The notes under the pieces are model-generated. The model ran no database searches and was not told the origin of the DNA. It saw nothing but the letters and a program-made list of their open reading frames with translations. From NCBI GenBank assembly GCA_937922805.1, contig CALAJV010000006.1, positions 124,001-188,000 of the forward strand: a DNA stretch of 64,000 nucleotides. Reading direction: 5' to 3'. This document shows, piece after piece, positions 54,701 through 62,059 of this stretch. The stretch comes from an uncultured Acidimicrobiales bacterium. GTDB lineage: Bacteria > Actinomycetota > Acidimicrobiia > Acidimicrobiales > SZUA-35. A program made the position numbers and the translations under genes. How positions within the stretch are numbered: position 1 is the stretch's first letter; each line of letters begins with the position of its first letter.

Positions 54701-55522
54701 TACGCGGCGCTCGGCTTCGAGTATGGCTATGCGGTCGCTAATCCAGACGCTTTGGTGATTTGGGAGGCTCAGTTCGGCGACTTTGTCAACGGCGCCCAAA
54801 TTATCATCGATCAGTTCATCGTCGCTTCTGAGGACAAGTGGAACCAGTCGGTAAGCCTGGTGATGCTTCTACCTCATGGCTACGAAGGCCAAGGCCCCGA
54901 GCACTCATCGGGCCGACTCGAACGATTCCTACTACTTTGCGCCGAAGACAACATCCAAGTCGCCAACGTGACTACAGCCGCTCAGCTGTTCCACCTTCTA
55001 CGACGCCAGGTAGTGCGAAAGCAATCAAAGCCACTAGTTATCTTCACCCCGAAATCGGGTCTTCGAGCTAAGACATCTCGATCAAACATCGAGGCCTTGA
55101 CGTCGGGATCGTTCGAAGAAGTTCTCGATGATCAGTCGATAGCGTCACCAGCAGACATTAACCGAGTCATTTTGGCTTCCGGTAAGGTCGCCGTCGAAGC
55201 GTTAGCGTACCGAGACAGCAACGAGCTCACTTCTGCTGCCGTTGTTCGGGTAGAGCAGCTTTATCCCTGGCCGTTCGCCGACGTCTCACATGCGTTGCAG
55301 CGGTACTTCAACGCCACCGAGATTGTCTGGCTGCAAGAAGAGCCAGAGAACATGGGAGCGTGGAACTCAGTTAAAGGTCGCTTGTACGAAGCTCATGGTG
55401 AGACCCACAAGATAAGGCGAGTGAGTCGACCCGAGTCGGGAAGTCCTGCTACCGGTTCCAACGCAATCCACAGACAGGAACAAAATGAGCTCCTACAGCG
55501 AGCGTTTGGTGGCCTCAGCTAA
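51728..55522 (+). CDS. kgd: Multifunctional 2-oxoglutarate decarboxylase/dehydrogenase (Kgd)
   Basis: A 1264-residue actinobacterial fusion of the E2 succinyltransferase domain with the thiamine-dependent E1 component of 2-oxoglutarate dehydrogenase. An N-terminal motif WFVDELYSEYVLNPNSVP is followed by a Pro/Thr-rich linker (about 60-135). The E2 acyltransferase core (about 140-385) ends in the catalytic YDHRIIQGAESG. The E1 part includes GMAHRGRLNVLVN, HGDAAFAGQGVVTETLNL and IINNQLGYTT (thiamine site), and GYEGQGPEHSSGRLERFL. There is no lipoyl domain, as in mycobacterial Kgd, so a separate E2 must supply it. GTG 51728 follows TAGGAT by exactly six bases. It feeds succinyl-CoA or succinic semialdehyde into the TCA route. 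Confidence 0.97.
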   Translation: MTLNNDDHTSAADPSDPDQRTLGAQEAGPNSWFVDELYSEYVLNPNSVPEEWQEIFKNGRPSDDAAQSLATSPSTPTGSPTEPASNGQAWFKHDDDAKPTDSSPSVAKKTPPIPPKEASATPQTTPTKTDTPASAEETVGEPIRGVGARIAANMEASLEVPTATSFREIPAKLLEINRRVLNNHLRRIRGGKVSFTHIIGYAVVRAIREEVPNLNNSYTTNDDGKPVLMRNPSINVGIAVDQQKSDGSRSLIVPVIKGTEQMNFSEFVDAYETLIAKVRANKVGVDDLTGATVSLTNPGTIGTVQSVPRLMPGQGAIIGVGRIGYPAEYQAADPKVLAQLGLSKTIVVTSTYDHRIIQGAESGLFLKRVHELLIGEHDFYSDMFADAGVPYEAVKWRVDHGASDSEDGSSAIAKQMAVSTLVNQYRVRGHLIANTNPIPHAAVEMHPELDPATFGLTIWDLDREFLTGNQDGIYASVGEDPKMKLGDMLGVLRDAYCRTIGVEYMHIADPQEKRWIQEKVESGSAPLGRVAQGHLLERLSAAEALEKFLAARYVGQKRFGLEGAESAIPILDAVLSAASDSSLEKAIIGMAHRGRLNVLVNIMGKDYSELFTEFEGGVDGTAVQGTGDVKYHLGQVGVHTSPSNNSIDIELAANPSHLEAVGPVVVGMARAYMDQSQTGNYPVLPILVHGDAAFAGQGVVTETLNLSQVKGYKVGGTVHLIINNQLGYTTAPHQARSSQYSTDVAKTVQAPIFHVNADDPESCVRVARLAFEYRQEFNKDVVIDMIGYRRHGHNEGDDPSYTQPTMYQKIRALDPVRTLYTQALVDRGDITVEEAEKAMAYFQDVLQKALDVTRGTSSEDSIANPPPPAQGVLPHVETGVARSTLEQLYEAMKATPEGFTIHPKLGKQFNDRDAMFNDGVVDWALGESLAIGSLLAEGTSIRLAGQDSRRGTFAHRHATLHDHQTGEEHTPLMATTADDTNFWVYDSTLSEYAALGFEYGYAVANPDALVIWEAQFGDFVNGAQIIIDQFIVASEDKWNQSVSLVMLLPHGYEGQGPEHSSGRLERFLLLCAEDNIQVANVTTAAQLFHLLRRQVVRKQSKPLVIFTPKSGLRAKTSRSNIEALTSGSFEEVLDDQSIASPADINRVILASGKVAVEALAYRDSNELTSAAVVRVEQLYPWPFADVSHALQRYFNATEIVWLQEEPENMGAWNSVKGRLYEAHGETHKIRRVSRPESGSPATGSNAIHRQEQNELLQRAFGGLS

Positions 55523-55552
55523 GTTGTTGCCTGAACAGTCTTCAGCACCGAA

Positions 55553-56281
55553 CTAACAAAGCGAAAGCCCAGTCGCTTGCTCCAGTTCGGCCAACGCAAC
55601 ATCTGGATCGAGCACTTTGATCGTGGTCATGCCCATGGCCCGGGCTGGCTTCAGATTGATGCCCAAGTCATCGAGGAAAACTACGTTTCCGGGCTCAACT
55701 CCGGTAACCTCTAGCGCCCGCTGATAAAAGAGCGGTTCTGGTTTTCTAACCCCGATTACCGACGACTCAATTACGTGATCGAACATCGTCATCACTTGCG
55801 CGACTTGTTGTTCCCTAGTTAAAGGAGCATCGTCGCTCGAAGCAGCGGCACTAGCGATTTCGCTATCAATCGCTTCATGACCTGATCGGCGGAAGTTGTT
55901 GGTTAGACAGGCGGTCAGAAGTCCAGCCGAGGAGACCTTTCTAATTGCGCTAACCATTTTGGGGCGCACATCGCCGGCTATGAGTGAGAGAACCATCTGT
56001 CCACTGATTTCGAAACCTTGGGCTGCCGCTTCCGCTTCGAACAGTTCAGCAAAGCCGTCATGATCGACATCGCTGCGCTCGAACTTGGCCCACGCGTTAT
56101 TGTCCGGATTAGTGGCGTTGATCGTCCGGATCGAATCTGGTGGAATCCCGATCGATTGCTCGTATTGGTTGAACGCTTCAAACGGGCTAGTCAGTACCAC
56201 GCCACCGAAATCGAAGAAGACCGCTTTGATTGTTGGCGGTCCGGCAGGTTCGCTTACGGGTTGAATCACGGCGATACTCAC
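55553..56281 (-). CDS. HAD-superfamily hydrolase
   Basis: A 242-residue HAD subfamily IA hydrolase. The nucleophile motif is VFFDFGGVVLTSPFEAF, the second motif CLTNNFRR, the lysine in GVRKPEPLFYQRAL, and the last acidic pair VFLDDLGINLKPAR. The pattern resembles the phosphatase half of epoxide hydrolase-like HADs. The substrate is unknown. GTG 56281 opens an N-terminus of about 18 residues before the first motif; a second GTG lies four codons in. No clean promoter box was found. It converges on kgd and diverges from the MFS gene. Confidence 0.9.
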   Translation of the reverse strand: MSIAVIQPVSEPAGPPTIKAVFFDFGGVVLTSPFEAFNQYEQSIGIPPDSIRTINATNPDNNAWAKFERSDVDHDGFAELFEAEAAAQGFEISGQMVLSLIAGDVRPKMVSAIRKVSSAGLLTACLTNNFRRSGHEAIDSEIASAAASSDDAPLTREQQVAQVMTMFDHVIESSVIGVRKPEPLFYQRALEVTGVEPGNVVFLDDLGINLKPARAMGMTTIKVLDPDVALAELEQATGLSLC

Positions 56282-56328
56282 GATCTAGTTATTTCGGCTT
56301 TCGAGTTGGACACTGTCTAGCCTACGAT

Positions 56329-57591
56329 CTGAGCACGGCTATTAACTCCAACGATGCCAGCATTGAAGCGCTGCCCCCCTCCCGCCAACGGCGCGAACTG
56401 TTCTTTCTCGCCGCAGCATTAGTGCTATCGATGTCGGCCTGGTTTTCTACAGCAGCGGTTTTGAGTCAGCTAAGAACTGCGTGGGATCTGAGCCGTACTC
56501 AAGCAAGTTGGTTGACGATTGCGGTCCAAATTGGTTTCGTCGTCGGAGCAATTGCTTCCTCTGCTACTAATCTGGCCGATCGGGTTTCCCCGCGACGACT
56601 CATCCTTGTCGGCAGCATGGCCGCTTCGGCGGCAAACCTAGCGGTTGTCGCAGGCGACTCGTTGTCGTTATCCGCCTCGGACCTGACCATCAACTCTTTT
56701 TCTTTTGCGCTACTAGCAAGGCTCGCTACCGGAGCAAGCCTTGCCTTGGTTTACCCACCGGCACTAAAGGCAATGTCGAGTTGGTATCGGGAAGGCCGGG
56801 GGTTGGCGCTCGGGGTAATGGTCGGTGCTCTAACGCTCGGGTCAGCCTTGCCTCACCTTCTGAACGTAATGGGTGGCGTTGACTGGAAACTCACCCTGAT
56901 AACTGTGTCGGCCCTGTCAGCTATCGGTGGACTTGTTGCCGACCGCTTGTGCGCCGACGGGCCCTTCTCCGTAGGCGCCGCAGTGTTCGATCCATCACAG
57001 CTACGAGCCATCGTCTCTAACCGCGATTTTCGACTGGCCAGCATTGGATACTTTGGACATATGTGGGAGCTCTACGCAATGTGGGCTTGGATTGCCGCGT
57101 TCTATGGTGACATTTTTAGTTCCGGTCGGGCTGCTAGCGCCGCTGCTTTTGCAGTCATCGGAATCGGGGCTGGAGGTTGCGTCTACGCCGGAAAAATGAG
57201 TGATCGACGAAGCCGCTCTGACGCCGCGGCCCTGGCGATGCGCTGGTCGGCGGCCTGTGCCCTTGTGATCGGATTCCTAGTCGACGCCCCTCGCCCTATT
57301 GTTTTGGTGCTCGGCTTGTCGTGGGGTTTTTGGGTTGTTGCCGATAGCGCCCAATTCTCGGCCATTGTTACCGAAGTAGTGGACGCTCGATACGTCGGAA
57401 CGGCGCTAACGATGCAGTTAGCAGCGGGATTTACCTTAACCGTGTTCACCATTTTCCTCGTGCCGGTTGTTCGCGACGCCTACGGGTGGGGCTTCGCCTT
57501 TTTGATGCTGGCGCCGGGCCCATTGCTTGGGATGTGGGCGATGCAAAGGCTGTCAAACCCTCATGGGTCCATGCCTATAACCTCCGACTAG
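56329..57591 (+). CDS. Major facilitator superfamily transporter (probable CTG start)
   Basis: A 12-helix MFS exporter or importer of 420 residues from CTG 56329. Landmarks are AWDLSRTQASWLTIAVQIGF, the loop NLADRVSPRRLILVG with the MFS A-type pattern, and YREGRGLALGVMVGALTLG. No ATG, GTG or TTG lies between the upstream TTG pair at 56230, inside the divergent HAD gene, and the first membrane helix. CTG 56329 begins a natural cytoplasmic N-terminus; TAGCCT lies five bases upstream. If TTG 56230 is used, 33 residues are added. Substrate unknown. Confidence 0.85.
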   Translation: MSTAINSNDASIEALPPSRQRRELFFLAAALVLSMSAWFSTAAVLSQLRTAWDLSRTQASWLTIAVQIGFVVGAIASSATNLADRVSPRRLILVGSMAASAANLAVVAGDSLSLSASDLTINSFSFALLARLATGASLALVYPPALKAMSSWYREGRGLALGVMVGALTLGSALPHLLNVMGGVDWKLTLITVSALSAIGGLVADRLCADGPFSVGAAVFDPSQLRAIVSNRDFRLASIGYFGHMWELYAMWAWIAAFYGDIFSSGRAASAAAFAVIGIGAGGCVYAGKMSDRRSRSDAAALAMRWSAACALVIGFLVDAPRPIVLVLGLSWGFWVVADSAQFSAIVTEVVDARYVGTALTMQLAAGFTLTVFTIFLVPVVRDAYGWGFAFLMLAPGPLLGMWAMQRLSNPHGSMPITSD

Positions 57592-57794
57592 GTCGACGCG
57601 TCACCAACCGCAGTCGAGCAGTTCATCAGCCCGCAGACACAGACGGCGGCGGTGAACAACTAAAGGACCGCATCGATCGACCGATAGCCAATCGAATGAC
57701 TCACTCCGGACAAAGCCAGTCGCAATGCCGGTTGCGCTTGACAATTTCGCATGGGAAACAACTGGCTCCCGGAGCGAATAGAAATACCGGAACC

Positions 57795-58115
57795 ATGACC
57801 AACGCTCGACAACACAACGTACTTCACTACAACGCTCGACAACACAACGCGAAACCGGGCAACGAACGTCACAACGCGAAACCGGGCAACGAACGTCGAC
57901 ACAACGCTCGACAGCACAACGCTCGACGACACAACGCGAAACCCGACAACGCGATTCAACACAACGCGCGACGACGCGCACGTCAACACAACGCGAGACA
58001 ACGCGTTGTGTTGCAACGCAACACACAAACGCGGCGCGCACTGAACGCGAAAAACGTTTTGGTGTGTGGAGCGACAATAAATTCGGCTAGCATCAACCGC
58101 TTCGCCCGCCGATAG
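57795..58115 (+). CDS. Candidate basic pentapeptide-repeat protein
   Basis: A 106-residue frame from ATG 57795 spans the 15-bp array, reading as 13 repeats of roughly N-A-R-Q-H, with variants N-A-K-P-G and N-E-R-R-H. Two facts favour coding. Up to 57990 every spacing between units is a multiple of three (15, with one 12 and one 27). Several differences between units are also synonymous in this frame (GCT/GCG, CAA/CAG, CGA/CGT/AGA). Against it, all frames are open, the ribosome site is weak (GGA close to ATG), there is no TAnnnT box, and the phase is lost after 57995. No family recognised. If translated, it would be a strongly basic, probably nucleic-acid-binding peptide. Confidence 0.33.
   Translation: MTNARQHNVLHYNARQHNAKPGNERHNAKPGNERRHNARQHNARRHNAKPDNAIQHNARRRARQHNARQRVVLQRNTQTRRALNAKNVLVCGATINSASINRFARR
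57801..58020 (+). repeat. 15-bp-period tandem array with core CAACG
   Basis: Fifteen AACG cores at 57801, 816, 831, 846, 861, 873, 888, 903, 918, 933, 948, 963, 990, 58000 and 58015. Eleven of the fourteen intervals are 15 bp. Units alternate between AACGCTCGACAACAC-like and AACGCGAAACCGGGC-like versions. Not CRISPR: there are no unique spacers. Confidence 0.88.
57984..58013. repeat. Perfect inverted repeat at the end of the array
   Basis: CAACACAACGCG and CGCGTTGTGTTG, 12-bp perfect arms with a 6-base loop (AGACAA). Inside it ACAACGCGTTGT is a 12-base palindrome, and next to it GTGTTGC-aac-GCAACAC forms another dyad. Confidence 0.85.
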
Positions 58116-58124
58116 TGATTGACT

Positions 58125-59690
58125 ATGCATGTCATGACAACAAACAGTCGACACCTTGTGGTCGACGGATCCAACATTGCAACCGAGGGTCGTGCTCTGC
58201 CGAGCCTTGCGCAATTAGACGAAGCCGTGCGGGCCTTCGTTGCCGAAGATCCGTCGCGGCAGGTAACCGTTATTGTCGACGCCACGTTTGGGCACCGGAT
58301 CGACGGGTCGGAAAAAGAACTTTTCGAACAAGCAATTCTCGACGGCGACATAGTGACTCCACCGGCGGGTGCCGTTGGCCGCGGTGATGCATTTATTCTG
58401 CAAGTTGCCGAGAAGGTCGACGCCGCTGTTCTGTCCAACGACTCGTTCCAAGAGTTTCACGGCGAACATGAGTGGCTCTTCGAAGAGGACCGTTTGATTG
58501 GCGGAAAACCAGTCGTTGGGATCGGTTGGGTTTTCGTTCCTCGAATGCCAGTTCGAGGCCCTATAAGTCGTCGTTCGTCGGAACAGGCTCGAAAGAGTGC
58601 TAGCCCATCAAAAACAACCGGCTCCAAATCAGCTTCTTCTCGGCAAGCCAAGAAAAAGCCGGTATCGCCTCGCAAACGAGGTGACGCCAGCCAACGCCGG
58701 TCAACGGACGCAAGATCCAGCACCGAAGCTACGAAATCTACAAAGCGATCAACTCGGGCGCCCTCTAAATCAGCGACGAAGATAAAGCCAGCGTCGAAAT
58801 CGGCGGGCCAACGCTCTACCCGCCAGCCAACGAAGAAGTCGTCAAACGCTGGATCGTCTGCTCGAACCAAATCATCCAAGACCAAGAAGCAGGAGCTAAA
58901 TAGCGCTCGCGACTTCATGGTTTTCGTTACTCAGCACTCCATCGGCGACGAAGCGCTCGGCACGATCGAACGCTTTTCGTCCCACGGGTGCTACCTAAGA
59001 GCCTCATCTGCTCAGTGCTACCTACCGTTGAGTGCGATGGCGCAACCAGCGCCATCCAAAGCTCGAGACCTGGTGGCCCTTGGGCAAGAGGTTGCCGTAC
59101 GCGTCGAGTCGATCGACTCTGACCGTCGCGGCATCAACGTCTCGCTGATTCGTGTGATCAGCGAGGATGGCAAGAAAAACAGAAAGTCACACGACAACAA
59201 AGAAGCAAGGTCAGAAACCAAGTCGCTGTCTGAATCTTCGGGCACCAACTTTGGTTCGGCTGACAAGAAAGTAAATAGTAAACCAAAGAAGCAGAAAGAA
59301 GTTCCCGAAAGTAGAAACCTCGGGAACAAATCTAATGAAACCCCTCAAGAGTTGAAGACCGTCGCCGACGGTTCAGCCCGAGAGGCGTATCTCACAAGGA
59401 GCAAAACCAACGTGGCTAAAACAAAGACTGCTAGCAAGGCGCGAAAGCGTCCTGCAGCAAAGAAGCGCCCAGCGGCGAAGAAAGCGGCTAAGGCAACTTC
59501 TTCAACTCGGGCACGTCGGGCAGCAGCTCGGCGTAAGGCCAGCAAAAAGCCTGCAGCAAAGAAGAAGACTGTAGCCAAAAAGAAGACAACCGCTAAAAAG
59601 GCAGTCAAGAAAAAGACAACCGCCAAAAAGCGACCTGCAGCTAAGAAAAAGACTGCTAAGAAAAAGACGACCGCACGAAAGAAGCGCTAA
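58125..59690 (+). CDS. NYN/PIN-type RNase domain, S1 domain and histone-H1-like tail fusion
   Basis: A roughly 520-residue three-part protein. Residues about 5-145 are a Zc3h12a-like NYN (PIN-fold) nuclease domain: LVVDGSNIATEG carries the first catalytic Asp, VTVIVDATFGHRID the next, and GRGDAFILQVAEK with VLSNDSFQEFHGEH the rest. A basic Ser/Lys/Arg linker follows. Residues about 270-345 form an S1 RNA-binding domain (GTIERFSSHGCYLRAS, VAVRVESIDSDRRGINVSL). The last 90 residues are Lys/Ala-rich PAAKK-type repeats like histone H1. Start ATG 58125, with ATG 58134 or TTG 58119 as alternatives. The parts suggest an RNase that grips RNA and also binds nucleic acid by its tail. A strong terminator follows; the repeat array lies directly upstream. 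Confidence 0.88.
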   Translation: MHVMTTNSRHLVVDGSNIATEGRALPSLAQLDEAVRAFVAEDPSRQVTVIVDATFGHRIDGSEKELFEQAILDGDIVTPPAGAVGRGDAFILQVAEKVDAAVLSNDSFQEFHGEHEWLFEEDRLIGGKPVVGIGWVFVPRMPVRGPISRRSSEQARKSASPSKTTGSKSASSRQAKKKPVSPRKRGDASQRRSTDARSSTEATKSTKRSTRAPSKSATKIKPASKSAGQRSTRQPTKKSSNAGSSARTKSSKTKKQELNSARDFMVFVTQHSIGDEALGTIERFSSHGCYLRASSAQCYLPLSAMAQPAPSKARDLVALGQEVAVRVESIDSDRRGINVSLIRVISEDGKKNRKSHDNKEARSETKSLSESSGTNFGSADKKVNSKPKKQKEVPESRNLGNKSNETPQELKTVADGSAREAYLTRSKTNVAKTKTASKARKRPAAKKRPAAKKAAKATSSTRARRAAARRKASKKPAAKKKTVAKKKTTAKKAVKKKTTAKKRPAAKKKTAKKKTTARKKR

Positions 59691-59745
59691 GCAACTTTCG
59701 AGTGGTTCGACTCTAGCAAGCTGCTAGGTGTTGATTGTTTAACGT

Positions 59746-59787
59746 AAAAGGGGATCCGAATTTCGAAATCGGATCCCCTTTTCTGTT
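59746..59787 (+). terminator. Strong terminator after the NYN-S1 gene
   Basis: AAAAGGGGATCCGA and TCGGATCCCCTTTT, a perfect 14-bp stem with a 9-base loop and a T-rich tail (59746-59782 stem-loop). Located 56 bases after the stop. Confidence 0.9.
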
Positions 59788-59863
59788 TTCCGATTCTTGA
59801 TTCGGTCCACGTCGTCGGCGGCGGAGCGCCCATCCCGGCATCGAACCGCTAGCCTCGGTGAGC

Positions 59864-61552
59864 ATGTCGGCACAGTTCATTTACACCATGCACAAAGTTG
59901 GTCGGTTTCATCCACCTGACCGTCAAGTTCTTGAGAACATCACCCTGTCATTTTACCCGGGAGCGAAAATCGGAGTCCTAGGCGGAAACGGGGCCGGTAA
60001 ATCCTCACTGCTGAAGATCATGGCTGGCATCGACGACGGGTTCACCGGCGACGCTCGCCTGACACCTGGGTTTTCTGTCGGCTACCTCGAACAAGAGCCT
60101 GCCCTCGACGCCGCTAAGACCGTCCAAGGCAACGTTATGGACGGCGCAGGCGAAGCGGTTGGCCTCTTGAACGAATACGAAGAAGTCTTAGCTGGCTGGG
60201 CCGACCCGGAGGCTGACTATGAGAAACTTGGAGCTCGACAAGCTGACATCGAGTCGAGAATGGAAGCAATCGGAGCGTGGGATCTACAACGCACGATTGA
60301 TATCGCCATGGAAGCCCTTCGATTGCCTTCTAAGGAAAGTGGAGTTGAACATCTTTCAGGCGGTGAAAAACGCCGCGTTGCGCTCTGTCGACTACTTCTG
60401 TCGAAACCAGATCTACTACTGCTTGATGAACCGACTAACCATTTAGATGCCGAATCAGTTGCGTGGCTTGAGCGGCATCTCGCCGACTACACCGGCACGG
60501 TCGTAGCCATCACTCACGATCGGTACTTCTTAGACAACGTCGCTCGTTGGATCCTCGAGCTGGATCGGGGACGGGGTATACCATTCGAAGGCAACTACAC
60601 CAACTGGCTTGAGCAAAAGCAAGAACGACTCGGCCAGGAACAAAAAGAACAAGACGCAAAGCACCGCACGCTAGCTCGAGAGCTTGAATGGGTGCGGATG
60701 GCACCAAAGGCCCGCCAAGCCAAGGGCCGCGCCCGCTTGGCCGCCTACGAGAATTTGAGGGCCGAAGCCGAGTCCTACAATCCGAACGACGAGAAGGTAC
60801 AGATCCACATACCTCCCGGCAAACGGCTAGGCGATCAAGTCATCGAGGTAGCGAACCTTTCAAAAGGTTTCGACGACAAGCTCCTAATCGAAGACCTGTC
60901 GTTCTCACTGCCTCCGGCTGGAATCGTCGGTGTGATCGGCGGCAACGGCGCCGGCAAGACAACGTTGTTCAATATGTTGATCGCGGCCGCCACCGGAGAC
61001 GGCGAGCAGCCCGACAGCGGAGAAATCACCGTCGGCTCCACGGTTGACCTTGCCTTCGTCGATCAATCTCGCGAGGTCCTCAAAGACGAAGAGTCGGTGT
61101 ATGAGGCCATTACCGATGGACACGACACGTTGGAGATCGGTGGTCGAGAAGTCAACGGCCGCGCTTACGTAGCCTCGTTCAATTTCCGTGGATCTGACCA
61201 GCAAAAAAGCGTGAGCGTGCTGTCTGGCGGCGAGCGAAACCGAGTTCATCTGGCAAAGGTTCTGAAACGAGGCGGCAACGTTCTGCTCTTGGATGAACCA
61301 ACCAACGATCTCGATGTTGATACGTTACGAGCACTTGAAGATGGCCTCGAACGATTCGCCGGCTGCGCGGTTGTCATCAGCCACGATCGCTGGTTCCTTG
61401 ATCGGATTGCTACCCATATTCTTTCCTTTGAAGGAAACTCTCAGGTGCGATGGTTTGAAGGAAACTTCTCAGAGTACGAGGCGTTCAGAGCATCGGAATT
61501 GGGCGACGAATCAACCCCGACTCGGGTAACGTACAAGCCTCTTCAGCGATAA
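59864..61552 (+). CDS. ettA: Energy-dependent translational throttle protein EttA (ABC-F)
   Basis: An ABC-F ATPase of 562 residues (ATG 59864; GTG 59858 adds two) that binds the ribosomal E site and gates the first elongation step according to ATP/ADP. Two ABC domains have Walker A GGNGAGKSS and GGNGAGKTT, signatures LSGGEKRRVALCRLLL and LSGGERNRVHLAKVL, and Walker B LLLLDEPTNHLD and VLLLDEPTNDLD. The linker between them (EQKQERLGQEQKEQDAKHRT, then ELEWVRMAPKARQAKGRARL) is the tRNA-interaction motif. Length and linker match EttA rather than drug-resistance ABC-F proteins. No membrane segment. Confidence 0.95.
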   Translation: MSAQFIYTMHKVGRFHPPDRQVLENITLSFYPGAKIGVLGGNGAGKSSLLKIMAGIDDGFTGDARLTPGFSVGYLEQEPALDAAKTVQGNVMDGAGEAVGLLNEYEEVLAGWADPEADYEKLGARQADIESRMEAIGAWDLQRTIDIAMEALRLPSKESGVEHLSGGEKRRVALCRLLLSKPDLLLLDEPTNHLDAESVAWLERHLADYTGTVVAITHDRYFLDNVARWILELDRGRGIPFEGNYTNWLEQKQERLGQEQKEQDAKHRTLARELEWVRMAPKARQAKGRARLAAYENLRAEAESYNPNDEKVQIHIPPGKRLGDQVIEVANLSKGFDDKLLIEDLSFSLPPAGIVGVIGGNGAGKTTLFNMLIAAATGDGEQPDSGEITVGSTVDLAFVDQSREVLKDEESVYEAITDGHDTLEIGGREVNGRAYVASFNFRGSDQQKSVSVLSGGERNRVHLAKVLKRGGNVLLLDEPTNDLDVDTLRALEDGLERFAGCAVVISHDRWFLDRIATHILSFEGNSQVRWFEGNFSEYEAFRASELGDESTPTRVTYKPLQR

Positions 61553-61656
61553 CCCTTGACTCCGACCTTGTTTGTTGGCTGCTTGGTCAGCCGGTCGAAC
61601 CAAGCCGCTCGGCACAAGATTGTTAACAAAGCGGTAGTTCGTGCCGATAGACAGTC

Positions 61657-61962
61657 GTGCCAGCATCTACGAAGCCACCGAAACCAGCCAAAAAGTCGGC
61701 CTCGAAAGCTAAGAAGTCGGCCTCGAAAGCAACCAAGCCCAAAACCTGGGAGAGTCGCGCGATAATTCGCCTGATCGAAGCTGGCAGTGCCGCCGAGTGT
61801 CCATATTGCGAAGAACGGGTCAAGTTTCGAGCTCGACATCGGGATCAGCAAGTGATCTGCAACGTGTACGTTGACGGAGTTTGGAACCGGGTTGAGCAGT
61901 ACCACCTTGAGTGTTACGACAAGGCCGATAAGCCCCACGGCAAAGCAGCCAAAGCAAGCTGA
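61657..61962 (+). CDS. Small zinc-binding protein with lysine-rich N-terminal tail
   Basis: A 101-residue protein from GTG 61657. The first 30 residues are a histone-H1-like tail (PKPAKKSASKAKKSASKA), partly from a 21-bp direct repeat. The core follows: RAIIRLIEAGSAAECPYCEE carries a CxxC, followed by VICNVYVDGVW and YHLECYDKAD, giving four cysteines that can bind zinc. No named family recognised. The tail recalls the C-terminus of the NYN-S1 protein 2 kb upstream. A nucleic-acid-associated role is inferred. The cysQ-like gene follows 97 bases later. Confidence 0.72.
   Translation: MPASTKPPKPAKKSASKAKKSASKATKPKTWESRAIIRLIEAGSAAECPYCEERVKFRARHRDQQVICNVYVDGVWNRVEQYHLECYDKADKPHGKAAKAS
61694..61731 (+). 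repeat. 17-bp direct repeat, 21-bp period, in the tail-coding part
   Basis: AAGTCGGCCTCGAAAGC occurs at 61694-61710 and 61715-61731, duplicating part of the Lys-Ser-Ala tail in frame. Confidence 0.85.
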
Positions 61963-62046
61963 CGTCACAACCGACGTCACGGTTGTCTCGTCCAACATAC
62001 TGCCGCGACATACTGCACTATCTGGGTTACCACCAACGACCGGCAC

Positions 62047-62052
62047 TAGTGT
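62047..62052 (+). promoter_or_regulatory. -10 element (TAGTGT) of the CysQ-like gene
   Basis: TAGTGT, seven bases (GTTGACT), then GTG 62060. Confidence 0.45.
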
Positions 62053-62059
62053 GTTGACT

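Larger units (their letters stand above)
57592..58124. other. 533-base region between MFS and NYN genes, mostly repeat array
   Basis: The first 200 bases show nothing recognisable. From 57801 a 15-bp-period array runs to about 58020, ending in a perfect hairpin, with AACGCGAAAAACG-type remnants to 58055. All reading frames stay open because the repeat unit lacks stop codons, so open frames here are weak evidence by themselves. Confidence 0.6.

Noticed and set aside
57801..58020. CRISPR array
   Set aside because: Units are 15 bp, back to back and diverged, without unique spacers or cas genes.
57660..58214. Long minus-strand open frames across the repeat array (Cys/Val/Arg-rich)
   Set aside because: They exist because the 15-bp unit has no stop codon in any frame. 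Unit differences are not synonymous in these frames, and they run into the NYN gene.
61871..62059. Longer N-terminus for the CysQ-like phosphatase
   Set aside because: It overlaps the zinc protein in another frame and reads as low-quality sequence; family length fits the start near 62060.
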